Shown one piece after another: positions 1 to 10,686 of a stretch of DNA of 64,000 bases. A model generated the notes under the pieces. It was not told the origin of the DNA, ran no database searches, and saw nothing but the letters and a program-made list of their open reading frames with translations. Position 1 is the stretch's first letter, and every line of letters begins with the position of its first letter. Position numbers and translations under genes: made by a program. Source of the DNA: Neurospora crassa OR74A (taxonomy: Eukaryota > Ascomycota > Sordariomycetes > Sordariales > Sordariaceae); the NCBI RefSeq assembly GCF_000182925.2, contig NC_026506.1:558001-622000 (forward strand), written 5' to 3'.

Positions 1-1289
1 AAGGTAGCAGCCGCCTTTAATATTAGCGATAATAGTAGTAAATATAGGGGAGGAGGTAATAGTCTACTAATTAATATTAATATTATTAATAATATTAATA
101 GTAGTAATAATAGTACTAATATAGAAATTATAAATAGTCTATTATAAGCTACGCTAAAGAGGGACGATTTTAGAGGTTTATATTAACTATACCCTCCTCC
201 CCTATACCTACTATACCCGCTACTATATTAGTACTTCCCTCCCTATTTTTAATATCTCTAAATCTAATTACCTTATACTACTAGTAATTCTATTACTAAC
301 TTAATAATCGCTAGCAGCTATAATTATAATATAGCGGGCGTTCTCCCCCTACTAAGTAAAGCAGTAATTATCGATTTATATATACCGTTAAAGTATTTTA
401 CTATTGCGTTCTATAGGTACCCAACCAACTACAAAACTTTTACTACTAAGCGTACTAACATTAACCCTCCTCTTATCTTTATAGCAACTATAGTATTTAT
501 TTAGCTACCAATATTATTATTAATTATATTACTATTAGTAGCAGACAAGGAGGACGAGGGTAAGGAGATTAGAGACTCCCTAGTAGAGGCCGGAGAATTA
601 TTTATACTACGTCCGCCTATACCCTCGACTTTCGGTCTTCGTTTATTATTACTACCCCCCGCCCCGTTTAGTTAATCGGTTAAAAAGATTATTATTAAAT
701 TCTTTAAAGCGTTTTATAAGCATTATTATATTAGGTTATTAATTAAAATAGTATTAATATATAGAATTCTAATCGCTTTAAAGAATAAGCTTTAGAATAA
801 GGAGGCGTTACCCGACATATTTACATTTAGAAAGTAACTAGTAGAGTAATTTACGAGGTTGGGGTTTAGTTACAACTTCTATACGGTATTTAGGGACGGT
901 ATTAAAGACTTCCTTAAAATTGAATACGCGGTATTAATAATATAATTAAATTATAGTAAGTATACCCTCTAACCCCTATTATTATAATTTAATTAATTAG
1001 TATATATTTTAGACCTGCGATTTAATATTGTATTTAAGTACAGCGTTATTAGAGCTTTCATTTTTATAGCGGGTACTATTACTAGCGGTCCTAGCGAGCG
1101 ATAACGATATTACAAATCGATTTATAGTAAAAGAGGGGGGTTTCTAGCATTTTAGTATTATTATATAGATAAATACAATTTTTAATACTTTTAGTACTTC
1201 TAGTACTTTTGGTATTTTTGGTATTTTTGGTATTTTTAATATACAATTCAATTTAATATATATAAATCTATTTCTCCCTTCTATACTCT
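1..1289. repeat. RIP-degraded AT-rich repeat DNA, left part
   Basis: The stretch is dominated by TA dinucleotides and TAA/TAT runs and has no open reading frame of useful length. This is what RIP leaves in Neurospora: C-to-T changes on both strands that turn CAA/CAG codons into TAA/TAG and TGG into stops. On the plus strand a single frame (about 271 to 1000) reads with few stops, nearly all TAA or TAG, and contains protein-like segments such as DKEDEGKEIRDSLVEAGE (from about 544) and RLGFSYNFYTVFRDGIKDF (from about 859). I do not recognise the ancestral protein. Short (TTTTGGTA)-like direct repeats lie at about 1205-1240. Calling it RIP is inference from composition; the lack of genes is directly visible. 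Confidence 0.8.
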
Positions 1290-2300
1290 TTACCGCTACT
1301 TAAATATAGTATCCATTTCTCTATATTCGATTAGTTCGTTAGTATATAGTTCACTATACTCTTTATTAATATTATTAAATCGATCTATTACTAGCTTTGT
1401 ATTCTTAAAATAACTACGGATTTATTATACTTTATACCCTATATCCTACGCCAATCGCTTAAGAAACGTAATAAAATCGTTGTTTAATATTTTATTACTG
1501 CCTTCATTATAATATACCCTTTTAAATTACTATTTAAAATCGCTAAAGTATACCTCGATAGGGTTGAATTCGGAAGAGTACAGCGGCAAATACTATAATA
1601 GAACCCCCTTTTAGTTGTATATATATTAGAGTTTAGTACGGGGGTGCTAGCTAGTGTTATTTATTATTAAAATACTATTGCGATTAGGAAATAGATTTAT
1701 TTTAGGGAGTAGGTATTTTACTATTTAGTCCTAAACCCCGGTTAAATCCATTATACTTCTAAATACTAGTATATTAAGTAGCCTATCTATTATAATAGTT
1801 AGGAGGAGGTAATACTGCGTACTACGTACGAATTTACTTAATATTATTATAATAGTACTACAGGGTACTTAATTAGTATAACGAGCGCTATCCTTTCGGT
1901 TTGTACTAAATTTATTATAGAATACAAATATCTCTATAGTAAATAAAGAGATCTTTAATATCTACTCGGCTATTAGTATAGGGGATTATTATAATACTTT
2001 TATATAGAGTCGCTTCTTCTTCTATTTCTTTTATTGAAGGTACTATTGTACGGTTTCGGTCGAAATGTGTACGTTATACTCATTAGCTAGAAAGGTATAG
2101 ATTTTATCAAGGTATAAATCGGGTTTTAATACAAGGAGGTTTATAATTTCCTTTATAATATTAATTATAATTAATAAAGTATAAGGAGTAATATAGTATA
2201 CGCTATACCTTAAGCGCCTATATAGGAAGCTTTTTAATATTTTGGGAAGTTTGCGACAGTAAAAATGCTTTGCTAGTATTTAATAGAGTACGTTTATATT
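1290..2300 (-). mobile_element. RIP-mutated Tc1/mariner transposase relic
   Basis: Read on the minus strand, one frame runs from about 2300 down to about 1290 without a detectable indel but with roughly 18 in-frame TAA/TAG codons. It matches the order of a Tc1/mariner (DDE_3-type) transposase. An HTH-like segment begins near 2120 (LYLDKIYTFLANEYNVHIST). A first catalytic block follows, with FVFYNKFSTNR where the family has an acidic residue. The second block is near 1661 (SILIINNTS, where the family has DN). The terminal block NPIE has its Glu at 1554-1556. The spacing from the second block (codon 1661-1659) to that Glu is 34 residues, the DD34E spacing. Both catalytic Asp codons now read AAT (Asn), a G-to-A change expected from RIP. 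The element is dead. I could not identify intact terminal inverted repeats; the right end probably lies between 2300 and 2540. Confidence 0.8.
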
Positions 2301-2540
2301 TCTACGTACTCCTTATATTTATACTAGTAGTCTTAACAATATTATTGGGATATTCGTTATTTACTAGTATTATCGTTATTAATACCTTCTAGCGGGTATT
2401 GGGGTAGTATACTATATCGATAACGGTTTAAAAGACAACGTAAATATCAAAATAGATAATTGTACGACGTAGAGTATTAAAATATCGATTTTTTGTACCA
2501 GTTTTGGCCAGATTTCAATATTAAACAATTAAGTTGAATC

Positions 2541-2981
2541 GTGTAAAGCAATGTCAAATGGCCAGATTTGTCAAATGCGGTGTGTGTGTGTGTGCACGCA
2601 CACACACCTCTTGCTAAGACTGCACAGGCGATTGAGTGTGGGAACAATCATCTCTTTCCCTACCAAACAGTGAATGGCTCTCCAGCGGCCACTGTACACA
2701 GTAGCACTACAATGATCTCACCACCACCAACAAACCGCGTTAACGTGTTCTCCATTGACAACCACCTACACTGTTGTTACACCACACACCCTCTACCTCC
2801 GCCCACCACTTTCAGCAAACACCAAGATCCCATATCATGTTGACATAGCCATCGCCGTTACGTGACATGACATTATCCCAGTAGTGAACTGGAACATTGA
2901 AACAGCGGGCGCTTTTGGTTGACGTACTCATCTTCAGCCCTCTCAAACCTTGGTCAGCCTCCTCAGCCTCCAATCGCCGTC
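2541..2981 (+). promoter_or_regulatory. Upstream region of the GH3 gene
   Basis: GC content rises abruptly near 2540, marking the edge of the RIP-affected DNA. The region contains a 29-bp GT/CA imperfect palindrome (2580-2608) and CCACCA-rich and pyrimidine-rich stretches ahead of the GH3 start codon at 2982 (context CCGTCATGG). I see no CACAAA core here, unlike the deaminase/kinase spacer. No TATA element can be assigned with confidence. Confidence 0.5.
2580..2608. repeat. GT/CA imperfect palindrome
   Basis: An alternating GT run passes through TGCACGCA into an alternating CA run, so the two halves are nearly reverse complements. Alternating purine-pyrimidine DNA of this kind can adopt Z-form or extrude a hairpin. 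It sits about 40 bp inside the GC-normal DNA that borders the RIP-degraded element. Confidence 0.85.
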
Positions 2982-5900
2982 ATGGATGCCGATCTAGACC
3001 CACTATGGCAGGATATGGACTGGTACGTACATCTCATCTCATCCATGTTCTTCACCACTCACCTCACACGTGGTATGGTTACCGGTCCCGGTATGCCGTT
3101 CCCGGGTCGTCTTCCGTCATCATCACTCAATCTCCGACATGGTTGACCGACCCAGGATCCCGTGCTCCGGGTCTTGTTCCGGTCCGGGTCCGGGTCCGGG
3201 TCCCGGATAGTCGCTCAGAAATCATCACAATATGCCATACAGCAAGCTAATCTCAACCTCCCCTCCCCCTCAGGGCCATAGGCCAAATGTTGATCATGGG
3301 CTGGGACGGCACCGAAGTAACCCCCCAAATCCGTGAGCTCATAACAGACCACCACCTGGGCTCCATCCTCCTAACAGCCAAGAACCTCAAATGTACTCAT
3401 CACCTTGTACTCTCCCCCCAATCTAGAATTCAGTAGTCCATACTAACACCCCCATGACCAGCCGCCCATCAAACAGCAAAGCTCGTCCAAGAGCTCCAAA
3501 CCATCGCCCACAACGCCGGCCATCCTTACCCCCTGCTCATCGCCCTCGACCAAGAAAACGGCGGCGTCAACTCCCTCTTTGACGAAGAACACATCTGCCA
3601 GTTCCCTTCCTCCATGGGCCAAGCAGCAGCCGGCTCCCCGGACCTCTCCTACCAACTAGCCAAAGCAACCGCCACCGAAGTCTCAGCCTGCGGCGTCAAC
3701 CTCATCCTCGGCCCCGTTTTGGACGTCCTTACCAACGCGCGCTACCAACCTTTAGGCGTCCGCGCCACCTCCGACGACCCGCAAGAAGTCTCGCAGTATG
3801 GAATTGCCGCCATGAAGGGGTACAAAGACGCTGGCGTCGCCACGTGCGGGAAACATTTTCCCTCTTACGGCAACCTGGATTTTCTGGGAAGTAGTTTGGA
3901 TATCCCCATCATCACGCAGACGCTTGAAGAACTGGCGCTGTCAGCGCTGGTGCCGTTCCGCAACGCGATTGCCACGGGAAAGTTGGACGCCATGTTTGTC
4001 GGCGGTTGTGGGATCACGAATCCGAGCATGAAGGTGGCGCATGCGTGTTTGAGCGAGCAAGTGGTTGATGAGCTTTTGCGCGAAGAGCTGGGGTTCACTG
4101 GGGTTGCGATATCAGAGTGTTTGGAGATGGAAGCGCTTCGTACCGAGATGGGGGTACGAACGGGGACCATCATGGCTGTGCAGGCCGGGTGTGATTTGGT
4201 GTTGTTGTGCAGGGCGTATGATGTCCAGCTGGAGGCGATTTCTGGACTGAAGCTGGGGTTGGAGAACGAGGTGTTGACCAAGGAGAGGGTTTATACGAGT
4301 TTGAGAAGGGTGTTGAAGATGAAGAGGGGGTGTACGGATTGGGCCAAGGCGCTGAATCCGCCGGGGATCTCGCTGCTGAAGCAGATTCACCCGAGCCATC
4401 TGGCGTTGAGCATGAAGGCGTACGATGACTCGATTACGGTGATGAGGGACAACGAAAAGTTGTTGCCGCTCAATGAAAGCATGCATCAGGAGGAGGAACT
4501 GCTGCTTTTGACGCCGCTGGTCAAGCCGTTGCCGGCGTCGGCGATGACGAAGACTATCCTCGAAGGTTCGACCAAGATTAGGTCCGAGAATCCGATTCAT
4601 GATAAATGGATACACAGGGAACGCAGTGCCATCATGAGTGGTGAGGGAGTGTTTAGGGAACTTGGGAGATCTCTAGCCCGCGCTAGACATGGAAAGTTAC
4701 TTCACACTTCTTATACCGCCAACGGTGTGCGGCCGGGTAACTCTCCCTTTCCATTTTCACCTTCTAGGATGATACCTTTACTGACACCATCCAGTCCACG
4801 AATCCCTCATCCAACGCGCCTCAACCATCATCCTCCTCACCGCTGACGCCAACAGGAACCTCTACCAAGCCGGCTTCACCAAACACGTAGCAATGATGTG
4901 TTCCCTCCTCAAAGCCTCGGGCCACAAAAAGAACCTCATCGTCGTCGCCGTCTCCTCTCCCTACGACTTCGCCATGGACAAGTCCATCGGCACCTACATC
5001 TGCACCTTCGACTTCACCGAAACCGCCATGTCTGCCTTGGTCCGCGCCCTATGCGGCGCTTTCACCCCGCACGGCACTTTGCCAGGAACCCTCCGCAAAG
5101 CTCCCCGCAAGGCCGTCCAAAGCTCCGCAGGCGGCAAATCCAAAACCCGCACGCAGCACTGGCTCGTCGAGCCCTACGACGTCGAAAGAGACACCAAAGG
5201 ACTCCAAGATCTACTATTCGCCATGGTCCGCGGCAGCGCGCCCAACCATCAATACTTTTACGCCTTCGGCCCGCACTCCTTCTCGCTGTTATCCGACATG
5301 ATGATGGTGGAGCAGCAGCACGAAGAAGAACCAAAGATGGAAGAGCAGCACTTTGTCGTCCGCAACTCCTCCACCGGCGCTTTATACGGGTTTTGCTCCA
5401 CTTACTACCTCCCCTCCACTTTCACAGGAATCATCGGCGCCATCTTCGTCGACCCGTCCAAACGTAACCTGTCGATAGGGTACTCCCTCCACCGCCGGGC
5501 CGTGAGGAACCTCCTCCAGAAACACCCAGACATCAAGCATTTCCAGCTGGGATGCTGTCTCCCTGGTATTTTCCCCGGTATCCCACTCGACCACTCTGAT
5601 GCCCTGTCCATGTCGTCAGCTATAACCCCTGGATCTACCACATCTTCCACCGCCGCTTCTTCTGGTCTAAAATCCTGGTTATCCACTACCTGCGGATGGG
5701 ATTTGTCCCCTTCCTCCTCGAGCGTTGTCCGCACCCGCAAAATCTACAACCTCCTCCTCCCCTCTCTCCAAACCTGGTCCTCACCCCCAGATTTGCCCAC
5801 CACCCTCCAGTTGGCCGGTATCTCCTTCGACCTCATCCCCGGCGGCGGCGGCAGCAGTGGGCGCACCACAAATTCAACCCCAAATTCATCTCTGTCTGCA

Positions 5901-6689
5901 GAACAAGAATCCGTCCTCTCTTTCGTCTCATCCCACTCTACCCCCGAAATCCTCACTCTCTACAGACTTGCTCTTCTTCAATCCCCTCCTCTTTTCTCAT
6001 CTTCTGCTTTGTCATATTCTTCTGTTTCTTCTGCTTCCCCTACTGATCCTACCACGTACAATAACAATCACCATAACAACAACCATAACAACACATGGAT
6101 CATCCGCGCCAAGATCCAATCCCAATCCCAGTCCCAGTCCCAGTCCCAGTCCTCCCAAGCCCCAGGAGTAGTAGAAGGAGGAGGAGGAGGAGCAGGAGGA
6201 GGAGCAGAGCAAGTAATAGGTACCATCATAATCAGCAGCGATCTAGGAAGGGAGTTGCATCTCCCTTCTTTGTCGTCGGCTTCGGGGTCTTCTAGCGGTG
6301 GCACCGGGGGAATCATTGCGCCTGTTGTGTCATCCATGACGGGGCAGCAACAGCAACAGCAACAACAACAGGCAAACTTGTTGTTGGTGTTGCAGGGGTT
6401 GGTGATGTTGGGGTTGAGACAGAACAAGAGGGAGAAGATGGCTTGTTGCTTGTTGAGTTGGGTGAGCAATGGCAATGGAAGTGGTGGAAGTGGATCAAGG
6501 GATGGGGGACAGCAGCAAAACAATAGTGTGGAAACGTTGTTGGGTATGGGATTTGAGGTACAGCAGGTTTGGGAGGAGGTGGTTAATGGGGTTGAGCAGG
6601 TGAGTTTACAATTCTTCTTTGAAACTGATACGTGTTGAGGAGTGATTGATTAATTACTAACCTGGTTACAGTTTGCTTCGCTTGCTTAA
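2982..6689 (+). CDS. GH3 beta-N-acetylglucosaminidase with C-terminal GNAT-like domains
   Basis: Likely releases GlcNAc from chitin-derived or other amino-sugar oligomers and feeds the neighbouring kinase and deaminase. Five exons fit splice signals and phase: 2982-3022, 3274-3392, 3462-4736, 4795-6599, 6672-6689, giving 1085 residues. The GH3 barrel occupies about residues 1-370 (DGTEVTPQIREL, ALDQENGGVN, KHFPSYG near 184, SECLEM near 269). A linker/sandwich region follows, then two acetyltransferase-like halves: the first around VDPSKRNLSIGYSLHRR (about 692), the second ending VETLLGMGFEV. The fused GNAT module is typical of fungal members of this family. Ser-Gln and poly-Gln tracts and Gly runs (6120-6370) sit between the halves and lengthen the protein. 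The last exon codes for only five residues; retaining the final intron would instead add 12. The bacterial NagZ motifs KHFPGHG...DSH and SDD are altered here, so the catalytic residues cannot be assigned by analogy. The gene is convergent with the deaminase. Confidence 0.9.
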
Positions 6690-7043
6690 GGCATTTCAGT
6701 CACTTTGGATATGTTACGATTTATGACACGGTTTTTTGTTCTTTGGATACGCGGTAAGCGTAATTTGTGGCTGATTACTTTGGCATGTTGGAGGGATGTA
6801 CTTACGGTGATATACGACTTGTCTTTCTTTACTTAGTCACTTGACCCCGAGGACTTTACACGTGTCTCGGGTTGCTTGTAGTTAGGATATCAATCAGAAA
6901 TTGCCTTGTTTGGGTATTTGCTTCCGTTATTAGGGGTATTCAAGATTAGAAGATTAGCAAATACGGTCAATCTACCCGTGGTGTATCCAGTCATTAGAAC
7001 AATCTTTGCCATTTCCAATCCACGGACTCCGGTGTTCTCCTCA
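6690..7043. other. Convergent 3' spacer between GH3 and deaminase
   Basis: 354 bp between two converging stop codons. It presumably carries both 3' untranslated regions. No RNA gene or conserved motif is visible. Confidence 0.7.
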
Positions 7044-8393
7044 CTACCCAAGCATTTTCCCCGTTTCGGGATTAGGCGTCAATCTTCTTAACGCTTCAGC
7101 AGCAAAAACGGGATCAGTTAGCCTGGATGCCATCCTGTCTGGCTTCAGGTCATACTCCGACTCAGCTTCAGAGTCCCCATCCGAGGTCTGGCCGTATGAT
7201 GAGGTCCCGAGGAGTCCTAGAAGGCCATGACTTTTGGGTACGGGTTGGGCTAGAATCTTTTGCTCCAAAGCTATGTAGCCTGAGGACTGGGCTGGCTTGA
7301 CGTTTGTGGTGAGAAGTATTGGCACCGTTTGTGCCAACGGGGAAATGGGAGAAGACGAGGACCGGGTGGCAGTTGCTTTTGGTGTCGACTCTGGTGTTAG
7401 TGGTCCAGCGGCGGTTTTGAGCTTGGTCGGCGGGGTACCAAGGCCCTTCCTGATGGGCAGGGACTGGTCAGAACCGTGGCTGTGGCCGAATTCTCGGCGT
7501 TCAACCGATTTGAAGTACTGCCACACATTAGCACTGTCCGTTCTTCATCAACAGACCACAAACAGAAACACAAACCTTGACCGTCTTCCACTTGAGTTCC
7601 CCCGCTGCCTCCTCATCACAAATTACGGTAGCCCTCTCATGCATCTGCAATGCCGAGCCAGTCCACATACTACTCACTCCCTCTTCTACGCATTTTTTCA
7701 ACGCCCTCGCCTTTTTGGCACCAAGGACAATCATCAGCACCTCCCTCGCCTCCAGGACCGTCTTAACCCCCACCGTCAAGGCCAACTGGGGCACCTTGTT
7801 CACATCGTCATCGAAGAATCGACTGTTTGCAAGGATGGTGTCCTCCGCTAGTGCGACGACACGCGTTCGAGAGGCCAAGCTGGAACCGGGCTCGTTGAAA
7901 GCTAGATGTCCATCCTCTCCCAGGCCGGCGAGAAACAGGTCGATTCCGCCGGCAGCAGCAATCTTGGCTTCGTAGCGTGAGCACTCGGCAGCGAGGTCTG
8001 GAGCGAGGCCATTGAGAAGGTTGGTATTTTGTGGGGGGATATTGACATGGGAGAAGAAGTTATCGTGCATGAAGGAGGCGTAGGATTGAGGGTGGGTCGG
8101 GGGAAGGGAGACGTATTCGTCCTGCAACCATTGTCAGCAAGATATGGAAAGACGGAAATGAGAGTTTTGGTGGTTCTTACCATGTTGAAGGTTATGACAT
8201 TTTCGAAGGAGACCAAACCGGCCTTGTACTTCTCTACAAGACACTTGTAGATGCCAAGGGGACTGGAGCCGGTCGGGAGACCGAGGACAAATGGGCGAGT
8301 GCGGGTAGGAGAGAAGGAGTTGATGCGGTCGACGATGTAGTCGGCCACGTAGGAGCTGGCGGATTCAGCGTTATCGCGGATGATGAGCCCCAT
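7044..8393 (-). CDS. Glucosamine-6-phosphate deaminase
   Basis: Converts glucosamine-6-phosphate to fructose-6-phosphate and ammonia, the last committed step of GlcNAc catabolism in the cytosol. Three exons (8393-8181, 8121-7576, 7517-7044) give 410 residues. The phosphate-loop motif [10 protein letters not shown] is at about residue 39. The active-site residues of the bacterial enzyme NagB fall at the same numbers here: Asp72 (DEYVSL), Asp141 and His143 (GLGEDGH) and Glu148 (FNEPG). The start is the first Met before LIIRDNAES, matching the usual N terminus. Exon 3 joins TVK to YFKSVERR, then adds a tail of about 140 residues rich in Ser, Thr and Pro that bacterial enzymes lack; its role is unknown. 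The gene is divergent from the sugar kinase, so the two probably share control sequences. This function is called dam1 in Trichoderma. Confidence 0.96.
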
Positions 8394-10686
8394 GTTGCTG
8401 GTTGAGTGATGCTGTGATGGTATGGGGAATGGAGATAGGGTGCTCGAGTGGATGAGGGATAAGAGATGATACGTGCTGTCAATGAGAGAGACAATGTCTC
8501 GGTGAATGGGGAAAAGAATGACTAAAGGGAAGAAATACCTCTACCGTTGAGTTTTGCGAGACTCAACGAACAGAGCCGCCCTCGTCCCGTCGTCAGCCAT
8601 CAAGGTGCACTAATGTCGATGCTCGAGACTGGCAAGGGCGACCATCCATCAACTCCAGGGTCCAGTCCATGACGGGCAGGGCACCTCCACGAACTGGGGT
8701 GTCGACCCCGCAATACGTGGTATCAGAAAATGATCTATCCATGGTAAGTAGCTTCCAGATGACTGACTAGGTACCTCAAAACCTCCAGATCCACAAGATA
8801 AGCAAGAGGGGGACAGATGGAACGTTCATCTTTGGGGATCATCACGCTGCCAGCTTCGCGCCAGGGGATCAATGGGGCACAGCGTGTGGTCGTTTGTGTG
8901 TCATTGTGATTGGCGGCGACCGACACTCGAGGTTGTTATCTTGCCACAAAGTTGACTGGTGAGAATGAAAGAGGGAGAGGCTTAGTTTGTGGAGGTGACG
9001 TCCCAAGACGGTTATTTCCGTTGTCCTGCGCTGATCTGGGCACAGGTGATACCTTTGTGCCTGCGTTGGTTGTGGGAGACACTTGTCGCGATTTCATCCG
9101 ATAAGCAGGGCGGTTTGTTATAAGAGTGGGAAATACAATCTGATTGCAACCCTCAGTTTGGGAGACTCTTTGTGAGCTACACTAGTAGAGAAAGGTACGC
9201 ACAAAGTCTGAGGCAACTGAATTGTCATTGTCATCGTCGAGTTCCTTCCTTCCAGAGATGATTTGATATGGCTCGTGCACAGCAGCCCTAGGACTTTAGT
9301 GTCAAGATTTCGCAGAAACTGGCCTGTCGCACGGGCCATGCTTAGCGGCGCACTGTACTTGGCGTTCATTGGCACCGTGACTGGCGGGCTTCAAGTTCAC
9401 TGCAATTTGTCAATTCGGATCTGATGACTTTGTTCTTCCATCTTTCAATCTTCAATCCCACATTCCAGCCCCTCATGCTAAGCCCTCCATGTTCGGATCG
9501 CATTCTGGATAGACTCCAAGCTTGAACCGGGCTCATTTTCTTGTCGACTGACTGCTACTTTCTGCCCCTCGGTTGGTTCCGATTGTTGACGCAATCGCAT
9601 TGCTTGATGTCAAGCGCCCTCCCTCCAAACTTGCAGCGACCAAAAGACCGAGCAACATACAAAACCCCAAGGCAACGTTACTTCAGTTTCGCACCAAGTG
9701 CATTCATTCCTCCACTTGATGTACACAACAACCAACCATCAGCGAAATTCTGAGACACACTCGTTGACATCACTGAGACGAAAGTGAAAGTCTTCCACAG
9801 GCCTTCTTTCTCCTGAACATCAACATAGTATCAAGCGCTGCTTGCCAAGTTGTGTTACCCGCTGCCCTTCTCCTGGTTACATCCACCCAGCTGCTTCCAT
9901 TCTGCCAAGTTGTAACGTCATTGGCTCTGCTCTTTATTCGCAATATCTTCACTCCTGCACCCCACACTTCCTCATTGTCCTCCAGTGTTCATGTTTCGCC
10001 TTGGTATGATGGCTTGTGCGGTCAAGCTTTGTAGTCAAAGCTGATCACACTGCCTCGCTAACGTTCTCTCACATATTGTAATGATTGCAATGGATTCATG
10101 CTTCAACCAAGGTTTCTGGTTGTAAGGAGCCTAGATCGCTCTTTGGTAATCAATACAGCATCTGGACAAGAAGAGCCGTACAGGTATTCCTTCCTCTTGC
10201 GGCCCTGGCTAACTACCTAACATTGCCCTCTCTGACGGCTGTAACATAGCATTTCCACTTTGTTAGCCTCCCCTCATCAGCTCGTCACCTTTCCTTCCTT
10301 CCCCTCTTGTTGCCAACCTTTTGCTTCTCACCGCCACACTATCGTACTTTACTTCCAACATACCAAGCTACAGATTCTGTTTCAGCAGAGCCTCAAGATC
10401 ACCATCACGTTGTTTCCGCCGTCTGTATCAAGCGGCTTGTCAGTCTTTGGGCTTGCCATCTGCCTCTGTCCAGAGTGGTGAGGGCGACAAGATCGACCAA
10501 GTGTATTATCTTTCCTGCTCTCGACAGCAGTCATCATCATTCTGTCAGGCTATGGTTAGAACAGGTGCATCCTATTCACTCGGCATTTGTCTCATCCTCC
10601 CTTGAGTCTTTAAATGACTTAAAAAAGGCCTTCCTTCCGTTAGTCTACTCTCGACCTCGAATGCCAAGCATCCACTCGTTTTCGCA
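8394..10686. promoter_or_regulatory. Shared divergent upstream region of deaminase and sugar kinase
   Basis: 2.3 kb without a convincing coding region. It holds six copies of the core CACAAA (either strand) at 8893-8898, 8945-8950, 8986-8991, 9054-9059, 9169-9174 and 9200-9205. The core equals CRCAAA of the middle sporulation element bound by yeast Ndt80, and an Ndt80-family gene lies 4.5 kb away. The next base is G in four copies and C in two, not the A/T of the yeast consensus. The part nearest the kinase (10200-10686) is pyrimidine-rich, as is common in fungal leaders. Regulation by the neighbouring factor is inference. Confidence 0.6.
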
